Source of the DNA: Exophiala sp. HKRS030
Lineage: Eukaryota > Ascomycota > Eurotiomycetes > Chaetothyriales > Herpotrichiellaceae
Direction of reading: 5' to 3'
DNA length: 64,000 bases
Assembly (NCBI GenBank): GCA_023897205.1
Contig: JAHWDD010000007.1
Coordinates: 3,720,001 to 3,784,000 of the forward strand
Part shown: positions 23,417 to 36,050 of the stretch, in pieces
Position numbering within the stretch: position 1 is the first letter of the stretch
How the letters are laid out: each line of letters opens with the position of its first letter
Notes under the pieces: model-generated
What the model was told of the DNA's origin: nothing
The model's input: only the letters and a program-made list of their open reading frames with translations
Database searches by the model: none
Made by a program: the position numbers and the translations under genes

Positions 23417-24975
23417 TCAGCGCTCAACATCGGTGATGGCGTCCCAATGTGCATTCCCGCTTACTACTCTCATGACCCTCTGATGAAGCTCAAAATCATT
23501 CTCGAAATTCTCCTCGCCCAAACTGTCCAATTCAAATTCCTCTCGCCAGGTCACCTGATCTGGTAGGTGATCCACACCCGTTTCTCTCATTCTCTCTGCC
23601 AATTCCGAGTCTCTCCTCAATCTGTCCCAGTTTGATCTTACGTTGCGTCGCATCTCACGATTGCGCCTGTGATTGAGATTGATTGCGCGTGCTAGGGGCT
23701 TTGCTCGGCAATATCATTGTCTTGGTGAGACAACTCACGACGGATAGAAGAGTGCGTGCTATCACGCATCATGCCCGGCGGCGCTGTATATGACACGTCC
23801 TGCTCCGTGACCAAATGTCCTCGAGACAGATCCGCAGGCGTTTGTGGCTGTTCGTTGCTTGGAAGAGAATCGTTATAGACAGAAAAGGCGTTGCCGTCGA
23901 GATATCGATGTCTATGCCGACGGGGCTCAGTTTGTGAATCTAACACAGATCTGTGTCTTGATACTGGAGTTTGAGGATGCTCCAGTCTGTTCATGTCTAT
24001 GTCAGCCACTGATAGCTCTGGCTCAGGCGAGGAGTCTGCGATAGGAGGGGAACTTGGTATCTCTGGGAGAGCGAATACCGAATCAAGAGAGCCGTTACTT
24101 TGAGAGCGTGTGGGATTGCCATGAGAAGAGCCGGATGACCATTCGTCCTCACTATTGTCAACGGCGCCTCCATAGATTGTAGGGGATGTCGGCATCATGC
24201 CTCGAAAAGAACGCCGAGGAGTGGCGGAAAATGGCGGTGGTAACGAGACCGAATTTGATTGAGAGGAATCCGGGGAAAGCGCTGATTGAGCGAAATCTGA
24301 GAGGGACATGTGGTTCACTCGGGCAGAGATGTCATCTTCAAAGAATTCTTGCTCCGACGACTGATAAGGATAACTGTGGCTTCGTGGTCGGTATCTCCTT
24401 GGGCTTGGAGCTGGAGGCAAGAAAGGTAAGGCTGAGTCATGGGCCTCAGAAGGGGAAGATTCTGAAGATGCCGCTTTGGAGAATCGTAGTAAGGAGCTCT
24501 TTCTCGGTGCATGGCTGGTACTCTGCATAACCGTGGGTAAAATGATGGGTGAGGCTGGCACGGATTGAGGCTTCCGTCTGACAGGATCCCGCTTGTCCCC
24601 AGAAGTTTGTAATCTGTCGGGTTCAAAGTCATCTCCTTCGTCCTCAAAGTATGATTCAGTCTCCGAGGTATTGTGAGGACAACATTCTTGGGTAATTCTA
24701 GCGGTGAGTTGCTTGTCTGTGCTTGACGTGTCATGGGATAATTTGTGCGTACGACGAATGGCAAGGTCCACTGTGCTTGGTGCTGGAATAGAATAATCGT
24801 CGAGCGGGTTGGAATTATGTGCAAGTGAGCTGAGACGGTAGTCTTCGAGGTAACGGGCAATTTCATCATTTTTGAACCCCTGCCTCAATAAACCATGGTG
24901 TATGTCAAGTTGATGTAGATGATATTGGATATCGGACTCTGATAAGGAGATGCTTGTAGGGGGTAACCGAATCAT
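23417..24975 (-). CDS. Disordered hypothetical fungal protein, junction uncertain
   Basis: The ATG is at 24975. The long first part is low-complexity and Ser/Pro-rich, with several SPSP and RRxS phosphosite-like patches (for example SSLLRFSKAASSESSPSEA). It starts with a short helical region SDIQYHLHQLDIHHGLL that is likely the conserved part. The C-terminal ~90 residues (NHRRNREMRRNVRSNWDRLR, then ELAERMRETGVDHLPDQVTW) are basic and helical and lie in another frame. Two models join them. One is a 47-nt intron 23692-23738 (GTGAGT...CCCTAG) giving 503 residues. The other is a missing C in the CCCC run at 23695-23698 (GGGG on +) giving 519. The second fits the error pattern seen elsewhere in the window. 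No function is recognised. Confidence 0.6.
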
Positions 24976-25865
24976 TGTCAAGTGAAGGGTTCATTTGGAC
25001 GACAACAGGCAATTGAGAATGTGAGAGGGAAATAATAGCAAGGAACAGGCAAACATTGAGAGAATCGAGAAGATTAAGCAGATCACGAGGGCGTGGCAAG
25101 CTCCATCGTTCCTTCCACTTTGGATCAGGCATGATTAGGGCAGCTCTTTCCAGGAAATGAGCGATGCTGTGGAGGGCAGTCGCGAACAGGAAAGCACTCA
25201 ACGGGCAGGCTTCTTGGTCATGTTGACTTCAGATGGATGAACGATCTTACGGCCAAAGGCTATGAAAGATATTCGGCAAAGTTCCAGACCGACGTCCAGA
25301 AGCAGTGTCTTGTCTGTCCTTGGGATCATTCTTTCCTTTGTCAGGGTTTGTGCTGCTGGTGGTGGTGATGATGATGATGATGATGGGAGCCAACACGAAC
25401 GGAACGCAACTCGTCTTGACAGGTCTGCAGCGTGCAGCATTGGGATCGGCTTCGAGCACTTATTCCAGGAGATAGGAATCGCATAAAGGTAGTTACTTGG
25501 TTATGTATGTACTCCGTATGTATTCGAGTCGAAGAGAGTTGGGAAGCAGGCTCTATGGCCCAAGCCGAGAACCTTCAGCCTCGTCACGCCTTTGACTAAC
25601 TCGATAGGAAAGGCTCCGGCGGTTACCCACCCGACCACGCACCTAAACAATTGCCCCGATTCATCGCGTGCCTTCCAAGTTCCAATTGACTCCGTGCTGT
25701 TCCCAACTTCTCCCTCATAGAAACTCCACCCCGCGTTTGTGAACTATTGGCCTGCGCCGCATCCACCCCGTCCACCCCGTCTTCCATCCCATAAACACCA
25801 CGATAAACAATCCAACATCTGGCAGCCTCTCCCTCCATAAATGCCCTCGAACCCCCTTGGCCAAC

Positions 25866-27125
25866 ATGGCATTTCTTTTCGGAGGTCGAGGCCGTCAGCG
25901 ATCGCCTGCTGAAATCGCAAAGTCCCTAAAAGATGTTCTCCTCAAATTGGAAGACAACCCAAAGGTTGAGGACGAAGTGGCCAAATATATGTCTCAAATG
26001 AAGTTAATTGTTCAAGGCACTCCCGGTAAGTCCTTCATACCTTGATCGGTCCAATCTTGCATCTTCAATCCAGGCTGTCGATCTGACATTTCCCTTCCAG
26101 AAGTTGATTGCAGTCCGGAACAAGTCCATCAACTCGTCCATTGTATCATCCAAGAAGACATCCTCTACGAACTCGCCAAAAGCATTCGACTTCTGCCCTT
26201 TGAAGCCCGGAAAGATGCCCAGATCATCTTCTCCCATATTCTCAGATTTAAACCCGCCAACGCCCAGGCAGGCGATCCTTCCGCCGTCTCCTACCTTGTA
26301 CTACAACGCCCTGAAATCATTGTCGAACTTTGTCGAGGTTATCAATATCCGCAAAGCGCAATGCCATGCGGCACCATCCTAAGGCAAGCCTTGCAGTACG
26401 ATACCATTGCCGCCGTCATACTCTACGACGAGTCGAGCCCCGGCGAAAAGGCCGTTCAATTAAAAGATGTTGATGTCAGTCGCAAGCAGTCTGGTCAAGG
26501 TTTGTTCTGGGATTTCTTCAAGTGGATCAACAAAGGCACCTTCGAAGTCAGTGCCGACGCTTTTACGACTTTCAGAGTGAGTCGAGACATTGGAAATCAC
26601 CTCTTCCCAGCAATGTTAATCAAATTTTAGGAAATCCTGACCAAACATAAACAACTTGTCTCTCAATACCTCGCCACCAACTACGACCTCTTTTTCAAGT
26701 CATTTTATAACCCAATCTTACTACTTTCCTCGTCATATGTGACCAAACGCCAGTCTATTAAACTCCTCGGCGAACTATTACTCGATCGAGCCAATTATGT
26801 GATAATGACTCAATATGTGGCCTGTGGTGAAAATCTCAAATTGACCATGAACCTACTCAAGGATGACCGAAAGATGGTCCAATACGAGGCATTTCACGTC
26901 TTTAAAGTTTTTGTCGCCAATCCTAACAAGAGTGACGAAGTGAGAAGAATCTTGATCAAGAACAAAGGTCGCTTATTGAAATTTCTCCCAACTTTCCTCG
27001 ACGGCCGAACTGATGATGATCAATTCCTCGACGAAAAAAGTTTCCTCCTCAGACAAATCGAGATGCTTCCCGATGAAGTACCTGTCCAAGGAGTACAAAA
27101 TGGAGAAGTGAGAGTTGCTGCATGA
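25866..27125 (+). CDS. hymA: HymA / MO25-family scaffold protein
   Basis: This is an orthologue of Aspergillus HymA, yeast Hym1 and animal MO25 (CAB39). It is an armadillo-repeat-like scaffold that activates germinal-centre (STE20-like) kinases of the RAM/morphogenesis pathway and is needed for conidiophore development in Aspergillus. Three exons: 25866-26025, 26101-26576 and 26631-27125. They give 376 residues, close to the usual ~380. Family marks are MAFLFGGRGRQRSPAEIAKS at the start, RLLPFEARKDAQIIFSHILR, YLVLQRPEIIVELCRGY, SYVTKRQSIKLLGELLLDR, and VQYEAFHVFKVFVANPNKS near the end. Introns are 75 and 54 nt with consensus GTAAGT and GTGAGT donors. It converges with NDC80. It is cytosolic. 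Confidence 0.93.
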
Positions 27126-27924
27126 TTTTAAGATTCTTGCACGACTCGAGACCTCTATACACTGGAATCGTGTCGTTTGAACTGCTGGCGAAACTGTGCA
27201 TTGGGAGTTTGAAGGCGCCAGTGATATAATGCAATGCCATGGCATTCATTCATTCATCTGGCATTCAGCTGGCTTGAATGGAGTCTCTATATGAAGTTCA
27301 TGGCACACGCAAAAAGGACTGAGCGCAATTAAAATTTTGAGATGGTCTTCCGTTATGTTCTGTACTAGTAGCGAATGAGGCTCTTCATCATGACATTGCA
27401 TGAGAAACGAATATAAAGATAAGAAATGCATCGTCTGAGTCAATTTGAGCTTGATTTGAATTGCCACAAGGCAGTAAACAACGATGTAATAAATAGCCTG
27501 TAGATATCAAAATCCTCGCCCCAAACACAATCAAAGCAGACACACGAAACCGCCATCATCGGACATACCACATGTCATGGGCATCCACTATATTGACTAT
27601 ACTGGATAGAAATATACATGAACACGGAGAATGTTATTCATATCTCGCCCCTCTCTATTCCTTAGACATGAGACTGCTTGACCTACGTGCCAGGAACCAC
27701 AGCATATTCATCGCGCCACGACATCATATACGCAAGTCTGTCCGATTACAAGTTCAAGGCTTAGGCAAGCACCCAGGCCTGAAAGACACACAAGCAGTCT
27801 GGCTCAACAATCATATTCAAAGGAGAAAAGACACTATACAAAACAAAGAGGTCATTACTCGTCCAACACTGTAGTTCCACTAGACTCCTCCTGCTGCAGT
27901 CGATGCTCCTCGTCCATCTCGATC
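27126..27924. other. Convergent spacer between hymA and NDC80
   Basis: About 0.8 kb of 3' flanking DNA. No gene is seen; open frames are short and lack support. Confidence 0.4.
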
Positions 27925-30183
27925 CTAAAACTGAGCAGGTTCATCTGCACGATCATGATCATGATCACGATCACGATCGTCCAAAGCCATGGCCTCGACG
28001 TCATCACCCAACAACTCGACCTCGACCTCCTCACCAACCCAGCCCTCGAACTCCTCGAGGCCCTTCTGGACATGGACCTTGAAGCGGATGACATCCTCCA
28101 GACAGCGCTCGATGCCACCGTGCAGCTCCTCGCGGACACGACTTGCCTCTTCGCGCATGGCCTCCCAGGCAACACCGACCTCCATCTCTCTCTGCTCGAG
28201 CTCGACGACGCCGCGCTCCAGCCCCTCGCGCATGCGCGCGAGTTCCTTTTCGAGTTTCTCCACCGCCGACGTCTGCTGCGTGTGCGACGTCGAGCCTTGG
28301 TCTTTCAGGCTCGTGTATGTCCGGCTGGCCTCGTTGACCCGGTAGTTGAGGTTGTCGATCTCGGTGTTTTTCTCGTGCAGCGCTTCGGAGATGTTGTCCA
28401 GGAAGTCGCGGGCGTTGAGGTCGGATTCCGCGGCGGTTTTGCGCCGCTCGTTGATTTCTTTGCGCAACGAGATCAAAGTGTTGCGGATCGAGCCGCGGAG
28501 GTCCAGGTTGAGTAGATGGATGGGTGAGTAGCCTGTGTTTGTGGTTGGGTCGGCTAGGAGATGGGTCGAGGAGTCGGTGGGGTGGTGGTGATGGTGGATT
28601 GTGCGGCGTGTAGCGGTCGAAGTTGAAGTTGACAGAGAGAAGGGGGATGTCAGATTGAGGTTGACTTCGAACTCTTGTCCTTTGGCGTTGTGTGCAGTCG
28701 AGGGGATGAGCGATATCTGATAGCCCAGGCTGTTGTAGCGTTTAATTGTAGATTCTAGGTCTTCGAGTTTACGTGATGTTTCGGCTTCCTTTTCCAACAC
28801 CGTCTTGTTGACTTCGTCGAGCATGTTGACAGCATCATCATGAGATTTGGTTAATCGTTCGCGTTCGGTGTTCATGCGGTCAATGTCTTGGATGTTGAGC
28901 CCTTGTCGGTCGACCGAAGCCTGTAGGCTATTCCGTTCTGCTTCTACTGTTGCGAGGTCTGCTTCCACCTTCTGGATTTCGGCTTCCAGAATTTTGATCC
29001 GTGAATCGTATTTTTCAATTTTGTTCTGAACATTGATGTTGTACTCCTCAAACTTCTTCTTGTCATCTTCCAGGATCTTGAAGTGCTTGTCCAGCTTTGC
29101 GACATCTGGAGCGGTCCGCTCAAACTCTTCCACTTGTTCCTTGAGAGCTGCGTGCTCAGCCTCGTATATTTTGAGTTCTTCGGCGTGCTTGGCATTCATT
29201 CGTGAAAATTCGTCTGCCATAGTCTGAATATGTGGTTGGAGCGCTGCTTCTTCACTCTCCTCATCATCTTCGGGACCCATCTGGAGCCAGTCTTGATATG
29301 CACCAAAGAGAAATCGGAACACGATACGGTCACTAGCCACATCAACCCCAGCCTCTGCACATGCATCATCGTATGCACCTCGCGAGAAGTTGTCGAGCAT
29401 GTAGGCCAGTTGCATCATCCAGTGCAAGAGGCCCAAAAATCGAGGCCAGTTTTGCCCTCCTACCGCCACGAGATGCGATTTGGTGATATCCTTTTCGTAG
29501 GGATACCTCAGCTGTTTCATGATCGGTGGAACTTCGGTATCGATGCTCTTTTGGAATTTGTAGCCTGGGTCAATTCGTCGATATAGCCATTGAAACATCA
29601 GGGTGAAGTCTTTTTGGGTTGGCGATTTAACCGAGTTTTGAGTAAGTGAATGTTTCATTTCCAACTCGAAATTGTTTTGTGTAAGATAGTCTAATAGTTC
29701 TTGACTCAGTCGGGCTCTATACGAAGAGTCTCTTAGAGGTCTTGGATCTTTTGGTCCACCAGCTGGAACTGGAGGTTGCGAGAAGAAGGATTGATGCGCA
29801 ACAGGACCATGGCCTGAGGGGCGCGAAAATATGCTACTTCTTCTTTGTAGACTTTGTGAAGCGGGAGTCTGGGAGCCAAAGAGTTGGTTAGGAGCAAGAC
29901 TTTGGCGACCTGGATTTGCGCTCGCGAAGACATTGGTCGATGCTGATCGTCGCGCTGTCGACAATCCCATATCGGCGAGATTACCGCCTGAAGACGAGCG
30001 ATGGAAGTTGGGTTGAGCAGGTCGTTGCATGCTCTGATTCAGCGATATATGTCTGACATGTGAGGCCGATGAGGGAATGCGCTTCATGGCAGACGCAGGC
30101 TGAGGAATCCCCGAGAAGTTTTGAATGTTGCCCAGAGTTTCGCGCGGGCGGCGGACGCTGAACATCCCCGGTGGTTGAGACAT
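27925..30183 (-). CDS. NDC80: Kinetochore protein Ndc80 (Hec1)
   Basis: This is an intronless 752-residue subunit of the NDC80 kinetochore complex, which binds microtubules at the outer kinetochore together with Nuf2, Spc24 and Spc25. A basic, Ser-rich unstructured tail (residues ~1-130) precedes the calponin-homology head: [57 protein letters not shown] and [15 protein letters not shown] long coiled coil then runs to the C-terminus ([20 protein letters not shown] and beyond). A His/Ser-rich loop-like insertion ([15 protein letters not shown]) interrupts the coil. The C-terminus ends in an Asp/His/Arg repeat ([13 protein letters not shown]), which is unusual. The start used is the ATG at 30183, because the open frame upstream has no ATG. 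It is divergent from PEX14, with 485 bp between starts. Confidence 0.95.
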   Translation of the reverse strand: MSQPPGMFSVRRPRETLGNIQNFSGIPQPASAMKRIPSSASHVRHISLNQSMQRPAQPNFHRSSSGGNLADMGLSTARRSASTNVFASANPGRQSLAPNQLFGSQTPASQSLQRRSSIFSRPSGHGPVAHQSFFSQPPVPAGGPKDPRPLRDSSYRARLSQELLDYLTQNNFELEMKHSLTQNSVKSPTQKDFTLMFQWLYRRIDPGYKFQKSIDTEVPPIMKQLRYPYEKDITKSHLVAVGGQNWPRFLGLLHWMMQLAYMLDNFSRGAYDDACAEAGVDVASDRIVFRFLFGAYQDWLQMGPEDDEESEEAALQPHIQTMADEFSRMNAKHAEELKIYEAEHAALKEQVEEFERTAPDVAKLDKHFKILEDDKKKFEEYNINVQNKIEKYDSRIKILEAEIQKVEADLATVEAERNSLQASVDRQGLNIQDIDRMNTERERLTKSHDDAVNMLDEVNKTVLEKEAETSRKLEDLESTIKRYNSLGYQISLIPSTAHNAKGQEFEVNLNLTSPFSLSTSTSTATRRTIHHHHHPTDSSTHLLADPTTNTGYSPIHLLNLDLRGSIRNTLISLRKEINERRKTAAESDLNARDFLDNISEALHEKNTEIDNLNYRVNEASRTYTSLKDQGSTSHTQQTSAVEKLEKELARMREGLERGVVELEQREMEVGVAWEAMREEASRVREELHGGIERCLEDVIRFKVHVQKGLEEFEGWVGEEVEVELLGDDVEAMALDDRDRDHDHDRADEPAQF

Positions 30184-30668
30184 CGTGATGTGCGGCAATG
30201 GATGTGTTTGTGAATGGAGTTGAGCTTCTGTTATATGTCGGTAAGTGCAAGATACAATTCGAGTTTGCGCAAACCAAGAAAGAATACCTCGAATCGACTT
30301 CAGATAGGTACTAACTTCGGAGCCAAACTGGGTCGCATGTCAACAGTTGCGCGCCAAGACTGTTTGCCCGTTCCAAAGGGACTAGCTTGGATCTGCACCA
30401 CGGCGACGGCTGACTAAGGTGACTCGGTGTCATCACGTGACAGTCAACCTCGGCATCGACAACGAATCTGGGATTGGAAATGGATTCTGCTTTTGATTTG
30501 AGCACGAGAGGCTGGCGCTCGGGATTTCCACCTCACGCACCGTCCACACCTTTCCCTGCCATCCATTTCCATCACCTTGCACCAGAATTCATCTTGAAGA
30601 TTCAATAAACTATCTTCAGAGATTGCGTATGTCGCGACAACTTCCCTAGCAGCCACTTGCAGCCCACG

Positions 30669-31797
30669 ATGGCGCCACGAGAAGAACTCATCGCCTCGGC
30701 TGTCACATTTCTCCAAGATCCATCAGTTGCATCCGCGCCGATTGAGAAGCGTATCGAATTTCTCAAGTCGAAGAATCTGACCTCGGAAGAGATAGATCTC
30801 TCCCTCGCTCGAGCATCTGGCGACTCATCACAGCAATATCCTCCTCAGAATGCGCAATACTACCCTCCCCTCAGCAACAACAGATAAGAGGCCCACCAAG
30901 CCAGCGATACCCTTATCCATATAATCCATATGGCGAATGGCAACAGCCACCTCCACCAGAGCCCCTCGAAGGGATTGGCGGGATTATTTCATCATGGCCA
31001 CTGTGGTTGGAGGCGCCAGTTATGGCTTATATGTGCTAGCCCAGCGATACATCAAACCACTGATTGCACCACCTACACCACCGCAATTGGAACAGGACAA
31101 GGCAGCAATCGATGAACAATTCAATAGAGCATTTGCATTGCTTGACACTCTATCATCAGATACGGCGTCGCTGAAAGAGGCGGAAGAGGCTCGAACTCAA
31201 CGTCTTGACAGTGCCATCAGTGATATTGAAGCAATTGTGGCAGACCTTAAGGCGGCAAACATGAGACGGGAAGACGATGCTCGCCGAATGGAAACTGAGA
31301 TCAAGAGCATGAAAGACAGTCTGCCAAGATCGATTGACAGTGTTAGAGATGCAAGCGAAAGGCAATTGAAGGAACTGAGCACTGAGTTAGGTAGCCTGAA
31401 ATTGCTCATGGGTAACCGAATGGGAGGATCTAGCAGCTACAGCCCTGGCGTACCAAGAACACAGCCTGCTACTCTCCCCAGCTCCAACAACGCTGCATCT
31501 ACACCATCCGAGTCGACTACGACTACAGGTGGCGCACCCAGTGCTCCTCGACAACCCTCGGCATACGGTACTCCAGCCTCTACCTATAATCCATCAGCTT
31601 CCGTCCCATCAGCATCTGCGCCAGCTTCAAGACCTGCGTCAGCCACACCATTCAGCAACTCCGGCACCAAAGCCGCCATCCCTGCTTGGCAAATGGCAGC
31701 ACAAAACAAGGCTAAGGAAAGTGCTGCCTCTGCGACAAATGGATCTAGTACGCCTGCGGATGGCGCAGACGCAGTAGCCGCTTTGTCAGCAAGTTGA
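30669..31797 (+). CDS. PEX14: Peroxin-14 (peroxisomal docking protein), broken by two -1 frameshifts
   Basis: Pex14 docks the PTS1 receptor Pex5 at the peroxisomal membrane. The conserved Pex5-binding N-terminus is present (REELIASAVTFLQDPSVASA, then EFLKSKNLTSEEIDLSLARA). After a Pro/Gln/Tyr-rich linker comes PRRDWRDYFIMATVVGGASY, followed by GLYVLAQRYIKPL, which is the membrane segment. A coiled-coil region (KAAIDEQFNRAFALLDTL and onward) leads to a Ser/Pro-rich tail. These parts sit in three frames. The breaks are at CCCC 30867-30870 and CCCC 30962-30965. Adding one C at each gives 1,131 nt, 376 residues. The interval from about 30780 to 31010 contains no GT dinucleotide, so no GT-AG intron can account for the shifts. 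It converges with the next gene, 98 bp apart. Confidence 0.92.
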
Positions 31798-31895
31798 TTG
31801 ACCATTACGCAGGGACTGGATGGCATCTCAAGGCGGAAATCTGTTGTTAACAAGTATAACTGAAGGTATAGTCAAAAGAATAGGCAATTCGAATT

Positions 31896-32956
31896 TTATG
31901 ATTCCGATCCTCCGCCTCCGTATTTAGCTCTTGCAATCTCCTTCAACATTGCCATAGTCTGGTCTTCTTTGGCCTTTAAGCCAGCCAATCTGATTTCTCT
32001 TTCAGCCTTTCTCGCTCTCAAAATCTCTTCCTTACGAAGTTCTCGTTCATTCTTCCGTCTTTCATTCTCTCTCTTCATCCGCTTAGCGTCTCCCAAACTA
32101 TCGTCTCCTCCCATGATATCGGCATCCCTGAGTTCGACATCTCCCCCATCTTTGGCAGATGCGAATGCTCGGTTCGAGTCTGCTTTTTCTCGTTTATTCT
32201 CGAGTTGTCGTTCGCGGGTGCCGGCTTCGGCTCGTGGCGCAATCTCTTGTAATCGATCTTTCTGTAACCTTCGATCGAGCTGTCGTTCGTATCGTGAATC
32301 GGCTCGTTGTTCGTCGCGTTCCCGATCTGCTTCTTCCCTGGCCCGCTCGTCGCGCTCGCGAAGATCGTCTAGTGATGGTATCGATGCGCCCGGTGCAAGG
32401 GCAAGTGCAGGTCTGTTCACAGACTGGGTTGTGTACTGCATGTTCTGCGGAAGCGAAGGCCCGAATTCATCTTCTTCGTCCCCTTCATCCAAAGGCTCTG
32501 AATGTTGCTGTTCTCGTGCTGGTTCTCTGACAGCCTGGGATTCCGTCGCGGCAGACGCCTTTGCTTTCTGAAGTGTTGTGGGATCATACCAGCCTTCAGC
32601 GAGTTCTCCACGATTCCTGCCATGTCAGTCCAACGAAGCTTGAACAGGTTGACAATCTACAAGACGAGGTGCCAATATTCTCACCATTTCCCTACAAAAC
32701 TCTTCCACCGTCCTTTCAATTCATGTTCGTCTAGATCTTCAATGTCTAACTGTTTTTGGATGTCGAGATATAAAGCAAACATTGGCCTGTAAGACGACAA
32801 ATCATGGCGAGAGAGCGGACGTGCGTCTAAGGGAAGAGCTTTCGCGGGTAGGTTGTATTTCTGTTTTGGTGGAGATCGCGAGCGGTGTTTGGATCGTCGC
32901 TCTGATCGGTGGGGGGATCGCGATCGTTTGCGGGAATGATGATTTTCATACGGCAT
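31896..32956 (-). CDS. Nuclear basic/SR-like protein, HEL117-like
   Basis: Two exons, 32685-32956 and 31896-32616. The 68-nt intron (GTGAGA...GGCAG) splits a TGG codon. The product is 330 residues. The N-terminus is Arg/Ser/His-rich (NHHSRKRSRSPHRSERRSKH), typical of nuclear speckle or RNA-processing proteins. It is followed by the conserved block LSRHDLSSYRPMFALYLDIQ, then IEDLDEHELKGRWKSFVGKW, NRGELAEGWYDPTTL. A highly charged helical C-terminus (RERDEQRADSRYERQLDRRL, ending AMLKEIARAKYGGGGSES) follows. Fungal orthologues are often labelled 'RNA helicase HEL117', but no helicase motif is visible here, so that label should not be taken as function. It is divergent from the SurE-TTL gene (449 bp). 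Confidence 0.8.
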
Positions 32957-33405
32957 GGTTCGTCCAAAGTTGAGGGGATATGGGAATGAGTGGAAACTGG
33001 GACGGCTTTGTGGACGAAAATAGCTCTATATTTCAAGTCATCTGGTGCTGGACCTGCCACGATGTGCGGGATTGGCTGTACAAGTGAACACTGAAGGCAC
33101 ACATGGACCAAATGGGTATTCAGACTGGAGGTCGAAGAAATATTGATAATACGTCATCTTGCTACGGCGCATCATGAGTGGCATAAATGGGATAATGATG
33201 CGCTGTACTCCTTGCCGAGGTCGGCGGCCGGGAAAACTTGGGGATTGTGACATTGCAAAAATTAATCAGAATCATCTTCGAGGTTATGGTTGACCGTGGA
33301 TGATAGATCTCGATATTTCCGGATTTAGATCTTCTATAGATTCAACTCTTTCCCGTCCTTTCCTATAGATCTCGTTTTACCTCATCTCTCCTTTTCATCA
33401 ACAAT

Positions 33406-36050
33406 ATGCATATCTTGGTGAGAATCATCCATGATGTACCATTTCCATGCAATCCCTAGATCTAACACTCCCCACTTAGGTAACCAACGATGATGGTCCA
33501 CCATCCAATCAATCATCACCATACGTTCATTCTCTGGTAAAAACATTACAAGATGCGGGTCATTCAGTATCTGTTGTTCTACCGCATACCCAAAGATCAT
33601 GGATTGGCAAGGCCCATATCGTAGGTCAGACATTAACGCCAACATATTTCCGACCCGGTACCCTTCATCAGGACGACGGTATCACTCGAGAACGGCCGTT
33701 CTACGATGATGGCGAAGAATGGGTTCTCGTCGATGGTACGCCCGCAAGTTGTGTTCAGATTGGTCTGCATCATGTGTTCAAGGATCAACCTTTTGATGTT
33801 GTCGTCAGCGGTCCAAACTATGGTCGGAACACCACCGCTGTTTTCGCTTTGTCCAGTGGAACCCTTGGTGGTGCTATGGAAGGTGCCATGAGTGGAATGA
33901 AAAGTATTGGTTTATCTTATGCTTTTGATTCGCGCGACCACGATCCAGAGATCATTTCTGCGGCCTCCAAACTCAGTACGAGATTGATTGAAAAATTGGT
34001 CGCTGAATGGCCTGAGGATGTTCATTTATACAGCATCAATGTTCCACTTCGAAAAGGGGTCGAAAACACCAAAATCCTTTACACTGAAATGTTGCAAAAT
34101 CGATGGCTCAGTGGAAGTTCATTCGAAGAAGTTCCAGAAACTGAAAGTGATAAAGACCCTAATGCTGAAGAACAAGCTATTCGTCAAGGAGATAACGAGA
34201 ATACTTCTACTCAAAAATCCAAGAGGAGAGCTCATGCGCAGTTCAAATGGTCTCCCAAGTTTGGCGATATTCGCAAGGCTGTCACCGATGCTGGAAGAGG
34301 TGATGGTTGGGAAATCTTACAAGGAAACGTCACGTAAGTCTTCCCCGCTGCTGAAATTAACAACGGACATCCTTCTAATCAGCAACAGGGTAACACCACT
34401 GGTTGCCAATTTCTGGCATCTTCCTCATTATACAGGAGAAATCAAGCTGTGAGTAAGTTGGTCATGCAGGATGCAATAATCCTTGTCTACTGTGATGAAT
34501 TCTCAACTCACACAACATAGAGACGAAGAAACATCAGCCTCAGCACCTGCAAATGTCGGCGAAACTGTGAACACATTGAATGCTGTGGTTGCCTACCCAG
34601 ACGATTACGTCCAGCCACTCATCAATAAAGCCCTGGAGTCCCTACCAAACATAAAAATCAACCATATATCCTCCATCAACCAGCTCAAGACTCCTGAAGA
34701 GCCTGTTCTTCAATTTTCAGGTTACGAGACGCTAGATTTTGATCATGTCATGCAACATCCCAAAACATCACTTGTATGTGCATACGTGATTCGCAAGGCT
34801 CTGATCCGTAAGCATTATCTTTCAAACACCATATCTACATGGCTGGTCAAACATCCCGAAAGTATCCTTGCGAATCACTTCAAATCCTGCGTACACTTCG
34901 AACTGGATTATGCCGAGTTTCTCGACGATGCCTTGGTGGATGCATGGGATCTGAATGAGAGTATGGCAAGGAACGAAGAGAAACAACCACACGAAGAAAA
35001 AGAATGGTGGATCCTGAAACCAGGCATGAGTGATGGTGGGAATGGGATCAGATTGTTCTCGAGTATGGAACAGCTACAGGCCATTTTTGAAGAATGGGAA
35101 GAAGATGAGGACGAAGATGCGGATGAGGACCAGGACGAAGCGGAAGACGGAGATGAGGAAGATGAAGAAGAATCAAAACCAACACACGACTCGAATTCTG
35201 GAGCAGAAGCTGATACCCCAGCGAAAGCTGAACCCGAAGACACCACGACAATCACAAATGACGCCTCTGAGACAAAAGCCGATGGCGCGGCAGCAATGAC
35301 ATCGCAACTCCGCCACTTCATCGCACAACCATACATCCACCCACCACTCCTTCTCGCATCACACGAGCATCGCAAATTCCATATCCGCGCATACATCCTC
35401 GTCGTAGGCGCACTGAAAGTCTACGTGTACAAAGACATGTTAGCACTGTTCGCAGCCTTACCATACGAAGCACCATCCAAACCCACAACTCCCTCCAACC
35501 CCCTCGTCCAAATCGACCTCGCGCGACATCTGACCAACACATGCTTCCAATCGGCGAGCACCAAACCCAACTCCGTGCACGCATTCTGGACACTCGCATC
35601 CCTCACGCGCTCCCAAAAAGACCACATCTTCACCCAAATCCAGACCATCACTGGCGAAGTAGTCGAAGCCGCGGCGCGCGAACAAATGGTACATTTCCAA
35701 ACCCTGCCGAACGCGTTTGAGATGTTCGGCGTCGACTTCCTCGTCGATCACGACTGTCGCGTCTGGTTGTTGGAGTTTAACGCATATCCGGATTTCAAGC
35801 AGACCGGTGATGAGTTGCAGGAGAGGGTGGTGGGCGGGTTGTTTAAGGGGTCGTGCGCACTGCTGTGCTGGATTTCTTCGCGCAGCAGCAGCATAGGAGG
35901 GGGGTTGCTGCGTCATCACCATCATCATCATCGGCAGAAGGGGACAAGGAGGAGGACGGCGAGAGGAACAAAGAGGGGAGTGAAGTTGCCCAATCGGACG
36001 AGGAAGAGACGATGGTTCTGGTCAAAGAGTTGGATCTCGGACGAGGCTGA
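33406..36050 (+). CDS. PBY1: SurE-like phosphatase / tubulin-tyrosine-ligase-like fusion protein (Pby1-type), one -1 frameshift
   Basis: Four exons: 33406-33417 (12 nt, MHIL), 33480-34333, 34389-34448 and 34521-36050. They give about 818 residues after repair. The N-terminal SurE domain is clear: VTNDDGPPSN (metal-binding Asp pair), GTPASCVQIGL, DVVVSGPNYGRNTTA and SGTLGGAMEGAMSG. The C-terminal half is TTL-like, with ATP-grasp marks WWILKPGMSDGGNGI, HRKFHIRAYILVVG, DLARHLTNT and DFLVDHDCRVWLLEFNAYPD. The same domain order is found in yeast Pby1, a P-body-associated protein. A long Asp/Glu-rich loop interrupts the TTL half. GGGG at 35847-35850 lacks one G. Repair restores the usual ending VVRTAVLDFFAQ ... 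MVLVKELDLGRG and the stop at 36050; unrepaired, the frame runs on to 36192 with a spurious His run. Confidence 0.9.

Noticed and set aside
27955..29586. Long + strand open frames opposite NDC80
   Set aside because: They are antisense shadows of the highly biased NDC80 coding sequence, with no family features.
35923..35940. Apparent natural poly-His run (HHHHHH) in the SurE-TTL protein
   Set aside because: It appears only in the frame entered after the GGGG break at 35847; the corrected frame encodes a Ser-rich stretch there.
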